A stretch of DNA of 30,061 nt. It comes from JAKQIM01 sp029557965. GTDB lineage: Bacteria > Chloroflexota > Anaerolineae > Anaerolineales > UBA4823. Where the stretch lies: assembly GCA_035341015.1 (NCBI GenBank), contig DAOQUL010000049.1:1-30061 (forward strand), written 5' to 3'. Shown here in pieces: positions 1 to 9,300 of this stretch; the stretch's first letter is position 1; each line of letters begins with the position of its first letter. Under the pieces are notes generated by a model. It did no database searches. It was not told the origin of the DNA and saw only the letters and a program-made list of their open reading frames with translations. A program made the translations under genes and the position numbers.

Positions 1-9
1 CTTAAATCG

Positions 10-18
10 TGCTAAAAT
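10..18 (+). promoter_or_regulatory. extended -10 promoter element, probably leaderless
   Basis: TGCTAAAAT matches an extended -10 (TG-N-TAAAAT). The ATG of the next gene starts 6 nt after it, so transcription would begin at or next to the start codon. No Shine-Dalgarno sequence precedes the ATG. Any -35 would lie off the window. The same spacing recurs before 17426 and 19709. Confidence 0.45.
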
Positions 19-24
19 TCAAGT

Positions 25-2070
25 ATGGTGCGCCATCGGCATGGTTTCAGGCGAATACTGTTGTGCTTGTTGGGATTGGCGGCTTTGGCCGGCTTCTCAC
101 AGGCCTCGGCTCAAACCCAGCCCGGCACACCGGCAGGGACGGTGAGGCTGTTATCCCTTTCTACGGCGGCCTTTCCGCGCCTGAGCGCCTACCTTGAGGT
201 GTACGATTCTAATGGCGCCTTCGTCCACGGCCTGCAAGCCGGCCAGGTGAGCATCCTGGAAGACGAGCGCCTGCTGCCCCTCAGCCAGATCGAAGAACAG
301 AACGCCGGTGTACAGTTCGTCATTGCCATCACCCTGGGCCCCGCCTATACGATCCGCGATGCGCAGGGCATCAACCGCCTGGATTACCTGCTGCAAGGCC
401 TCTTGAGCTGGGATCCCGGCCCGGCCGCAAGCGGGGGGGATGATTTCAGCCTGCTGACCTCCGACGGGTTGGAGATTTTGCACACCAGCCGCCCGCAAGA
501 GATCTTGGATGCACTGCGCACGTACCAGCCCGAAGCCCGCAACGCCATCCCTAACCTGGAGGTGCTCTCGCGCGCCATCGACATTGCCGGCGAGGAAACC
601 CCGCGTCCCGGCATGGGCCGTGCCGTGCTCTTCATCACCCCGCCCCAGGTGGCAGATATCTCTGCCGGCCTGCAAAGCCTGGCGGGCATCGCCAACCAAG
701 AAGGCATCCACCTATCCACCTGGCTGGTGACCTCCTACGAATACTTCATCCAACCCGGCGCAGAGCAGTTCAGCCAGGCCGCGGCGCTGACCAACGGGCG
801 CTACTTTGCCTATTCAGGCCTTGAGCCTATCCCCAACCTAGAAGATACCCTCCAGCCCCTGCGTTCGGTTTACGCCATCGCCTACGATTCGCAGGTCAAT
901 GCCTCTGGCAGCCACCAGGTCATCGCCCAGGTAGACCCGCAAGCCCTGGCGGGCGCTGAAAGCACGGGCGGGGAGGCGACCACTGAGCCACTGCTTGCCT
1001 CTGCCCCGCTCAATTTTGACATCAGCCTGCAAACGCCTCAGCCGTACTTCCTGAACTACCCCGATACCATCACGCGCGTCATCTCCGAAACCCAATCCAC
1101 CAAGCCGGAGATCGAGGCAGACATCGAACCGCAGCCAACCGAGCAAACGCTGAACATCAGCATAGACTTCCCCGATGGCTTTCCGCGTGCGCTGGCGCGC
1201 ACGGCCCTGTATGTGGATGGGGCCCTGGTGGCCGAAAACCTCACCGCCCCCTTCGACACCTTCACCTGGGACCTGCGCAGCTATACCGTCAGCAAGACAC
1301 ACAAGCTAACAGCCGAGGCCACCGACACGCTGGGGCTGAGCAGCCAAAGCGAGGAGATCAGCATACTGATCAAAGTGCCGCGCACCTCGCAAAACATCTT
1401 GGCGGCGCTTAACCGCCAGCGCGGCCTGATGATTGGGCTGCTGGTGCTGATTGCGGGGGCTGTGCTGGCCCTGGTGCTCGTCTTGGGCGGGCGCATCCGC
1501 CCCCAACTGCCCGGGCAGGGCCAGCGCCCACCCAAGCTGCGGCCCGCTTCCCCGGCCGCAGCCGAGATGACCGCATCCAGCAGCGATCCCCTCACCCAGG
1601 CGGTGGAAATCCCTGCCCCAAGCGGCGAAGGTCGCCAGCAAGAGCGGTCCGGCGGCTGGGCCAGCCGCCTGCACTTACCCCAGCGCCAAAGCGCAGCCGC
1701 ACCGGTCAAAGCCCTGGCTTACCTGACCCCCCTGGTCGAATCCGCCAGCGCTCATTTGCTGGCCCCCATTCCCCTGGATGCCGATGAGCTGACCCTGGGC
1801 AGCGACGCGGCCCTGGTTGGCCTGATGATTGAACACCCCTCAGTCGAAAAACTGCATGCCCGCCTGCGCCGCGTGGAGGGGATCTTCCGCCTGAGCGACT
1901 GCGGCTCCAGCGCGGGCACCTGGGTCAATTACAACCTGGCCGCAGAAGCAGGCACGCCCCTGGAACATGGCGACCTGATCCACATCGGCGGGCTGGGCTT
2001 CCGCTTCACGCTGCGCGAGCCGGGCCATTTGCGCAAGCCGGTGGTTGTGGTTGAGGAGCGCAAGCCATGA
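25..2070 (+). CDS. membrane-anchored VWA-like / Ig-like / FHA domain protein
   Basis: A 681-aa secreted-then-anchored protein. Residues 1-30 form a signal peptide (two Arg, Leu-rich core, ASAQ end). Residues about 50-310 resemble a von Willebrand A-type domain, but the DxSxS metal site is absent: the first strand reads FVIAITLGPAY, so metal-dependent ligand binding is doubtful. Residues about 375-450 look like a bacterial Ig-like beta-sandwich (VDGALVAENLTAPFDTFTWD). A transmembrane helix lies at about 468-489, then a Pro/Ala/Ser linker. A C-terminal FHA domain (about 590-660) keeps the LGS...H-S..HA.L..... D..S..GTWVN pattern that binds phosphothreonine. The FHA end should therefore be cytoplasmic and the VWA part outside. 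The stop overlaps the PP2C start (ATGA), so the two are translationally coupled. The partner Ser/Thr kinase is not in this window. The FHA call is firm; the VWA call is inferred from fold-like pattern. Confidence 0.85.
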   Translation: MVRHRHGFRRILLCLLGLAALAGFSQASAQTQPGTPAGTVRLLSLSTAAFPRLSAYLEVYDSNGAFVHGLQAGQVSILEDERLLPLSQIEEQNAGVQFVIAITLGPAYTIRDAQGINRLDYLLQGLLSWDPGPAASGGDDFSLLTSDGLEILHTSRPQEILDALRTYQPEARNAIPNLEVLSRAIDIAGEETPRPGMGRAVLFITPPQVADISAGLQSLAGIANQEGIHLSTWLVTSYEYFIQPGAEQFSQAAALTNGRYFAYSGLEPIPNLEDTLQPLRSVYAIAYDSQVNASGSHQVIAQVDPQALAGAESTGGEATTEPLLASAPLNFDISLQTPQPYFLNYPDTITRVISETQSTKPEIEADIEPQPTEQTLNISIDFPDGFPRALARTALYVDGALVAENLTAPFDTFTWDLRSYTVSKTHKLTAEATDTLGLSSQSEEISILIKVPRTSQNILAALNRQRGLMIGLLVLIAGAVLALVLVLGGRIRPQLPGQGQRPPKLRPASPAAAEMTASSSDPLTQAVEIPAPSGEGRQQERSGGWASRLHLPQRQSAAAPVKALAYLTPLVESASAHLLAPIPLDADELTLGSDAALVGLMIEHPSVEKLHARLRRVEGIFRLSDCGSSAGTWVNYNLAAEAGTPLEHGDLIHIGGLGFRFTLREPGHLRKPVVVVEERKP

Positions 2071-3323
2071 TCGGCTCGAAGCATGCCCACCTGCACGTGG
2101 CTGCCGCCAGCCATGCCGGTATGAGCGGCAAGCAGAACGAAGATCGCTACGCCGTCTCAGCCCACCGCCTGAGCAGCGACAACCCCACCCCCTCGGTGCT
2201 GGCAGTGGTGGCAGATGGCATTGGCGGGCACCGCGCCGGCGAGGTAGCGGCTGAGCTGGCGGTAGAGCACATCAGCCAGGCCGTCAGCCTATCCGATGCC
2301 GCCCGGCCAATCGAGATCTTGCACCAGGCCATCACACAGGCCAGCCAGGTGATCCTGGAACATGCCGAGAAGAACCCCGAGCGCAGCGGCATGGGCTCCA
2401 CCTGCGTGTGCGCCTGGGTAATTGGCGAGCAGTTGTTCGCCGCCTGGGTGGGCGATTCGCGCCTGTACCTGGCACGCGGCGGGCAGATCTACCGCCTGAC
2501 CATCGACCATACCTGGGTGCAAGAGGCCCTGGAACACGGCGCACTGACCCCCGAACAAGCCCGCAACCACCCCAACGCGCACGTCATCCGCCGCCACCTG
2601 GGCTCTAAGAGCACCGTTCGCCCAGATATGACGATGAATTTAGAGAAGCTGACCGGGCTGCCGGCCATCCCGCCCAGCCCTGAGACGCCCGGGCCCGATG
2701 CGCTGACCTCACCCAGCCTGCGCCTGCTGCCCGGTGACCGCCTGCTCTTGTGCAGCGACGGGTTGACCGACCTGGTGGATGATGCCGAGATCCTACAGGC
2801 GCTGAGCAGCCAACAGCGCCAGGCAGCCATTGAAAGCCTGATCGACCTGGCCAACCAACGCGGCGGGCACGATAACATCACCATTGTGGTGCTGGAGGTG
2901 CCCGCCCACGGCGCCGCCGGCCAAAAATTGACCCGCCAGCAATCCAGCAGCCAGGCGCAGCGCGGCCTGCTGTTCACCTGCCTGGCAGTGAGCGGCCTGC
3001 TGGCCTTCCTGGCATTGGTGGGCCTGCTGATAGCGTGGCTGCTGTGGTTGAAGCCGCTCCCGGCGGGGCGGCAAACTACACCTACCCCCACCCGGGTCAT
3101 GCCCCTGCCCTTCCCCAGCGCCACCCTCCCGGCGGCAGCGCCAGAAGCACCCGGCAACAGCCCATCCCCAACCCTGCAAGCCCCGCTGGAAACGGCCCCG
3201 GCCAAGCTGACCGCGCCGCCCACCCAGCCTGCCGCCAGCCCCACCCCCTGGCCCACCAACACCCTGGGGCCGGCCCCCACCCTGCCGCCGATGGAGTTGA
3301 TGGGCAGCCCAGGGCCGCCTTAA
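2067..3323 (+). CDS. PP2C-family serine/threonine phosphatase, membrane-anchored
   Basis: A 418-aa metal-dependent protein phosphatase (PPM/PP2C, Stp1/PrpC-like) that would dephosphorylate Ser/Thr in proteins. Visible motifs in order: SGKQNEDR (about 19-26), VADGIGGHRAGE (about 48-59; Asp and Gly of the metal site), GSTCVCAWV and WVGDSRLYL (about 110-135), LLCSDGLTDLVDD (about 227-239) and GGHDNITIVVLE (about 267-278; Asp metal ligand). All expected metal-binding aspartates are present, so it is probably active. The catalytic domain is followed by a transmembrane helix (about 300-328) and an 85-residue Pro/Thr/Ala-rich tail that would sit outside the cell. Start ATG overlaps the FHA gene's stop by four bases (ATGA). 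The pair suggests control of FHA-dependent phosphothreonine signalling. Its stop codon lies within the first arm of the downstream terminator. Confidence 0.95.
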   Translation: MIGSKHAHLHVAAASHAGMSGKQNEDRYAVSAHRLSSDNPTPSVLAVVADGIGGHRAGEVAAELAVEHISQAVSLSDAARPIEILHQAITQASQVILEHAEKNPERSGMGSTCVCAWVIGEQLFAAWVGDSRLYLARGGQIYRLTIDHTWVQEALEHGALTPEQARNHPNAHVIRRHLGSKSTVRPDMTMNLEKLTGLPAIPPSPETPGPDALTSPSLRLLPGDRLLLCSDGLTDLVDDAEILQALSSQQRQAAIESLIDLANQRGGHDNITIVVLEVPAHGAAGQKLTRQQSSSQAQRGLLFTCLAVSGLLAFLALVGLLIAWLLWLKPLPAGRQTTPTPTRVMPLPFPSATLPAAAPEAPGNSPSPTLQAPLETAPAKLTAPPTQPAASPTPWPTNTLGPAPTLPPMELMGSPGPP

Positions 3324-3363
3324 AACGAATGAAGCGGTGCTTTTGCACCGCTTCATTCGTTTT
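3322..3363. terminator. bidirectional terminator hairpin (family member 1)
   Basis: A perfect 19-bp stem (arms 3322-3340 and 3345-3363) with a TTTT loop. The basal part is AAAACGAATGA and the apical part is GC-rich. It lies between two convergent genes: it overlaps the PP2C stop codon and ends 9 nt from the stop of the giant minus-strand gene, so it can serve both. No U-run continues beyond the stem, only the TTTT that pairs with the basal AAAA. Closely related to the hairpin at 19643-19686. Confidence 0.85.
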
Positions 3364-3372
3364 GAGCAAAGG

Positions 3373-6300
3373 TCAGGCCCGCTTGCGCCAGGCCTTGAAG
3401 GCCAGGAGCGAACCCGCCCCCAACAGGGCCGCCGCGCTGAGCCAGATGAAGGTTCCCGTAAAGGCAGGCTGCGAGGTGGCGCTCAGCGCTACCATCTCGA
3501 CGGCGGTGACGCTGAAGTTCCAATAGTAATCTTCCACTTCGCCATCTGAGGCATAGCCGGTGGGGCGGGCCGTGCCATTGGTGCTGGCGCTGTAGACGCG
3601 GAAACGCGCAAAGTACTGCCCGCTCACCGTGTGGCCGGCGGGGATCGAGATGATCACCGGGTCAGGCGCCATGATCACGTTATCCGAGATGGGATGATCC
3701 AAAAGCACCCGGTCGCCGGGATCGGAGAAATTGTTATTCCTGCCCCAATCCACCCACGCGCTGATGTAGCAGGTGGAGGCGCAGTTATCGACGCTGATGT
3801 TGACCCGGCCCCCGTAATCGTGAGTCCAGGGATAGTAGAGGTCCAGTGTGACCCCGTCCTCGTCGTTGAGACTTTGATTGATATCGTCGCTGTTGGCCAG
3901 GGGCGAATCATCGCCGTAAGGGTCTGTGTCGATACGCGTGCCCAGGCGCAGGGCACTGGCGCCTGACACCTGGTGGCGCGGACCATCCATACCCAGGCTG
4001 GTGAGGTTGTAGCTGGCAGGCAGGTCGCCCAGGTCGAGAGCCGAGTAGAAACCAAAATCCTTGGTTTTGGTCTCCGTGCCGCCCAGGGTAAAGCTCTGGC
4101 TCATCGAGGTGGTGGCGGTGAGGTTGGCAAAGCCTGTTCCACCGCCATTGAAGGCAACGATATAGGTGCCGTCTGGCAGGCTAGAGAACTGGTAAAAGCC
4201 GGCGGCATCGGTGACTGCCGTGGCAACCAGGCTGCCGCTGTTGTTCCACAAATAGACGGTCTGGTTGGCGTAGCGGTAGGCTTCGCCTGCACCAATGGCC
4301 TTATCTTGGTCGCTGTCGTGCCAGATCGTGCCGTTGATGGTGTTGTTCCCAGCAAAGGTGGCGCGGTAACCAAAGTCGGCCAGGCGGAAGTTGGGCGCTA
4401 CCAGGCTCATATCCACCTGAGCCCGATTGTCCGCCCCGCCATCATAATCATAGGTGGGGGTAGTGTTGGATGGCGGAGTGTTGATCTCCAGGCGGTAGAG
4501 GTTGGTGTCTGGCACCGTGAAAACATAGTTCCCGCCCGCATCGGTAAGGGTGTTCACGGTGGTTTCGCCCGCTTCGCCGCAAGAGCTGTCGCTGCCGCAG
4601 TTGCGCAAGGTGACGCTCAGGCCGGCAATACCCGGCTCCATGCCACCCTGCAGGCCGTTGCCGTCGGCGTCCAGCCACACCCGGTCGCCGATGGTGCGCA
4701 GGGGCATGTAGCCAAAGTCCAGGCTGCGGTTCACCTGGCCCGAAAGCAGGGTCACGCCAGCCATGTGGTTGCACTGCCCCTCGATAGGGCCGCTGAGCAG
4801 GCAGGGTACATTGTACGCATCTGGGTCGGCGGAGGGGGTGTAGGTGGCGCTGGAGGGCGGGGTGACCTGCACCACGTACTTGCCCGGATCCAGGTTGCTG
4901 AACTGGTAAGTGCCGCTGGCTGTGGTGGTGCTGGCCTTGAGCGCCCCCGTCTCGCTGGCCTCAAGCACCCCATCGCCATCGTCGTTCCAGGCATACAAGT
5001 TCACAGCCAGGCCGTCAAAGCCTGTCTCACCGGCATCCAGGGCGCCGTTGGCATTGGCATCGAAGTAGACGAAATCGCCGATCAAGGCGGGGGGAGCAAA
5101 GCCGAAATCGGCATGGTAGTTGACCTGCCCAGCCTCAAGGCTCAGCCGGTAGGATTTCTGGCCCAGGTTGTAGTCAACGGTGAGGGTGGTCATGGTATGC
5201 CCCACCAGGTCACCGGCGGTGAATTCAGTGGCAGCCACCTGGACGATGTAAGTGCCAGCGCGCAAGTTCTTGAACAGGTAGAAACCCTTCAAACTGCCAT
5301 CATCGTCTGTGGTAGGGCTGCCGTCAGCGTTCAGATCCAGGCGCCCATCAATGACGGCGTACGGCCCAAAAGGCCCATCATCGGCGATAGAAATGGTGGT
5401 GCTGCCGTTGACATCCAGGGCGCCGTCGTAAACCTTGTACCCGTACAGGCCGCTGCCGGTGAGGGTATCCTCCGCACCGATCGAGCCGTTGCCGCTGATA
5501 TCGATATAGCCATCGATGACGGCGTAATTCAACGTTTCGGTGCTGGCGATGGTGGCGTCTTCGGCATCTATGAGGCCGTCGTCACCTTGATCCTCGTACA
5601 GATACAAGCTGATGTTGGCCGCACCGCTCTCACCAGCGCCCGGGATGCCATTGCTGTCAGTGTCGTACCAGACGAAATTCCCAATCGCCCCAAAGCCGGT
5701 GGGATGGTAGCCAAAATCAATTTCCTCAGCATCATCAGAGGTCAAGGTGACCACGCTCTGGTTGTCGATGGCGGCATCGGGGTCGCCGGTTTGGACGTAG
5801 GCTTCGGGCAGGCCGGTGGGATTGACCACCACCAGGTAATGGCTGCCATTCCCCGCCAGGCCTGTGAACTGGTATTGACCGTTCAGACCGCTGACGGTGC
5901 CAGCCAACAGCGCATCGCCGGGGTCGATCAGGCCATCGCCATCCACATCGCGGTACAAATTCAGGGCGACGCCTGCGATGCCTTCTTCAGCGCTGCCATC
6001 GTAGGCCCCGTCCCCATCCCAGTCGGCGTAGAGGGTGCCGCTGACAGCCAGGCCTCCGTAGTAGCCAAAATCACCCGCATCGGTCACGACATTGGCGAGC
6101 ACACTGAAGGCGGTCGTATTTTGATCATCACAGGTGACACACTTGCCGGATTCATCCGGGTCGCCGCTCTGGCTCATGCCGGGCAGGTAGGCCGTATCAA
6201 TCCCGCTGCGGTAAGAGCCGGGGGCGAGATCCCCAAAGATGTAGCGCCCGTAAACATCGGTGACGGCGCTGGTGGCGCTGCTGGTGCAGGGATCGGTGGT

Positions 6301-9300
6301 ACTGGGGCAGAGGTACACAACCACATCGCGCACCGGTTCTTCGGCAGCCTTATCCCAAACGCCGTTCTCGTCCCGGTCATTCCACACGTAACCCAGCACA
6401 GCGCCCTGGTTGAGCGTGGCACCGCCATCCACGTAGCCAAAGCTGACCACGCCGATCGTCTCGCCGCTGAGACCGTTGACAATGGCATTGAAGTCGCCCA
6501 GGTCGGCGGTGAGGGCGTTCCAATAACTGTCGCCGCCGGTACCGCCGTTACCCGTGCCGAATCGATCCGTTTCCACGCTGTTGGTGAAGCCCGGCGGCAG
6601 GGTGCTTGTATCGACGATGACGTTATAGAAGCCGTCGCGCAAGCCGGTGAAGCTGTAGGCGCCGTTATCGCCGGTAACGGTTGTGGCGATCATCAGCCAC
6701 TCGCCGCCGTTGGCGCTGTCGGTGCAGGGCTGGTTATCGCCGCCGGGAGGAAGGGTGGCATCGGTCAGGATGAGCCCTGTGATGGTGCTGAAGCAGCCCC
6801 ATAGCTGCAGGCGCGTGCCCGGGAAGAAGGTATCGCCGCCGCCGTAGCCGGTGCCGGTAACCCAGCCGCCGGTAGTGGTGGTGTTGGCAAAGACGCGCCC
6901 CGAGATGGAGCCGGAGGCGGTGATATCGACGGTGGCGCTGTCGCCGGCATCATTGGTGTCATTCCCATTCAAGAAGCGGGCTTCGTTGGCTTTTACGGTA
7001 TTGGTGGTATCATTCACCGCCGCCAGGGCGGTGAAATTGACCGTAACGGTGCGCGTGCCGCCGGCGTACAGGGGGCCCAGGTTATCCCAGTGCAGGCTGC
7101 CAACGCCAGTGCTGGAGGGAGGGGGATCGGCAGAGACAAACTGCAAGTAAGCGGGGTCAAAGGTATCGTCCAGGGGCAGCCAACTGATGGTGCTGTTGAT
7201 ACTGGTACAAGAAGGGTCGTCGGTGGTGACGCGGAAACCGAAGGCATCCAGGTAGATGCTGGTGGCTTCACCGGAGCCATTCTTATCCACATCCACCTGC
7301 AAGGTCAATCCTGGAACGTTGAAATCGTCCCAATCCCAAGCCCCGCCCGGGGCATAGGTGCCGGCGATCTCACTGGTCAGGTAGCCCCTGGCATCCTCGC
7401 CAGCCGCCTGCCGGTTCATCTCATCAAACGCAAAAGAGTCAGACCAGGGAGCGGCCCCACCGCTCATCGAAACGGTCAGGTAATCGTCCACCAGGTAATC
7501 GTTCAAGTAGAAGTTATAGACGCCTTCCACTTTGGTGATGCCGCTGCTGCGCCCGCCAGAGGCAAAGGCCGAGCCGCTCATCCAACGGTTGGCGCCGCCC
7601 GAAAAATCAGCGTTGGCATAGGTGGAATTGGGCGCGCCCAGGGCGTTGTTGGGGTTGGCAAACGAATCGTTCGTTCCACCGCCCGTCGCCGCCGTAGAAG
7701 GCCAGACGTAATACACGCAGTAGCCCACGGCACTGCTGTCGCCGGGCAGGGCGTTCACCAGGTCAATGCTGAATGTGATCTTCTCGCCGATCACAGGCGG
7801 GGCGGCGGTCTCAAGCCGCTTCTCGATCCGCAGGGCGGGGGCGAAGCCAAAATCGGCATCATTATCATCTTGCCCCAGGGCCAGGGTCACAGCCAGGGTA
7901 TCGGCTGTGGTGGGGGCAGTGTTGCCAAACAACTGCGCATCGCTGCCGTCTACCTTGACGATGTATTTGGCTGCCGGCAGGGCCGTAAAATCGTAATTTG
8001 AAACGCCTGTGCCCGAGGTCTCCGTCGTTTTGATCAGCCGGTCGCCCCCATCCAGCCTGGCATTGCCGTTGCGGTCCCAATACAACCACACGGTAATGCC
8101 GCTGATGCCGTTCTCACCGGCTTGCAAGGTATCGCCATTTTGATCCAACCAGACCCGGTCACCAATGGAGGCCGTCCCTTGCACCACGGTATCAGTGCAA
8201 AACTCTGCAAACGGCGCGTTGGCCCCAAAGCTGGCCTGGGCGCAGTTTTCAATCAAGGGACGTGCAAACGCCACCGCCACCGCGGCCTGGTAACCGGCAT
8301 ACGAGCCGCCGTGGTCGGCAGGCAGGGGGTCGTTCAGCCACCATTGCAGCATGACCTTACCAGCAGGCCAGGTGCTCAGGCGGTCACCGGGGTCGGTGGC
8401 AGACCAGGTAGCGCCGCTGTCGGTTGAATACCGGATCGAGAACCCGTTATTGGGTGTGAAGCTGAGCAGGCTTTGGGCTGCCGCCGAGCCGCCCAGGTAG
8501 GTCAGGCCATCTGGCACCGTATCCTGGATCACCAGGGGCAGGCCGCTGGATGGCAAACCTGCGGCCTGCGAAACGGTATTGGTAAAGGGGATATGGTAGG
8601 TTAAGGTTCCACCTGCCGCCGGGATGGTCTCAGGAGCAGAGGATTTCGCCAGGGTCACCACCGGCGCCTGGCTTTGCAGCGGAGAGATGATGGTGCCATA
8701 ATCGGCGTTGAAGCTCTCACTGTTGTAGCCCGAGGCCGAGGCCTGGTAAGGAGAGAGGGCGCTAGTACAAGGGCCATCCAAGGCCAGGAAGGTGTAAAAG
8801 ACCTCGCCGGTGACGTTGGTGTTGTCGGGCGGCAGGTTCGTGACATACAGATCATCTTCAAGGGGGATGATCATATCCGGCCCGCTGCTGCGCGTCACCG
8901 TCAGCACGCCGCTGGTATGCACCAGGCGGAAGCAAGAGGGATCAAAAGCAGCCTCGCCCACCGGCTGCAGCCAGGCGCTAAGGTCGGGGATAGAGTTGCC
9001 ATCATCGTCAAAGCCCAGAGTAACCGGCCCGAAAGTGTACCCAATGCCATTGGTGGTGATGGTCTCGCCAGGATAGACGGGTGGATCGGTGGTGTTGAAC
9101 CACAGCCCGCCGGGGTTGGGTTTAACCTGGCTGGCTGCGGCGGCACTCTCGGCGCGCAGGGTCACCGTCTGACTGTCCACGTTCCAATTGGCGCCGCCGG
9201 CATCGGCAGCCCACACGTCAAAGGACAGCCGCAGGTCGTCGGCAGTGTCACCAGCATTGCCCCACACCGGCAGGCTGGGGCTTTCGCAAGGCGGGGGGTT

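Noticed and set aside
3973..6804. A 943-codon open frame on the plus strand opposite the giant surface protein
   Set aside because: It is in exact codon register with the minus-strand gene, so a stop would need a TTA, CTA or TCA sense codon, which this GC-rich gene avoids. The product is low-complexity and matches nothing. The same applies to plus-strand frames at 7090-8001, 8674-9807 and 11946-13601.
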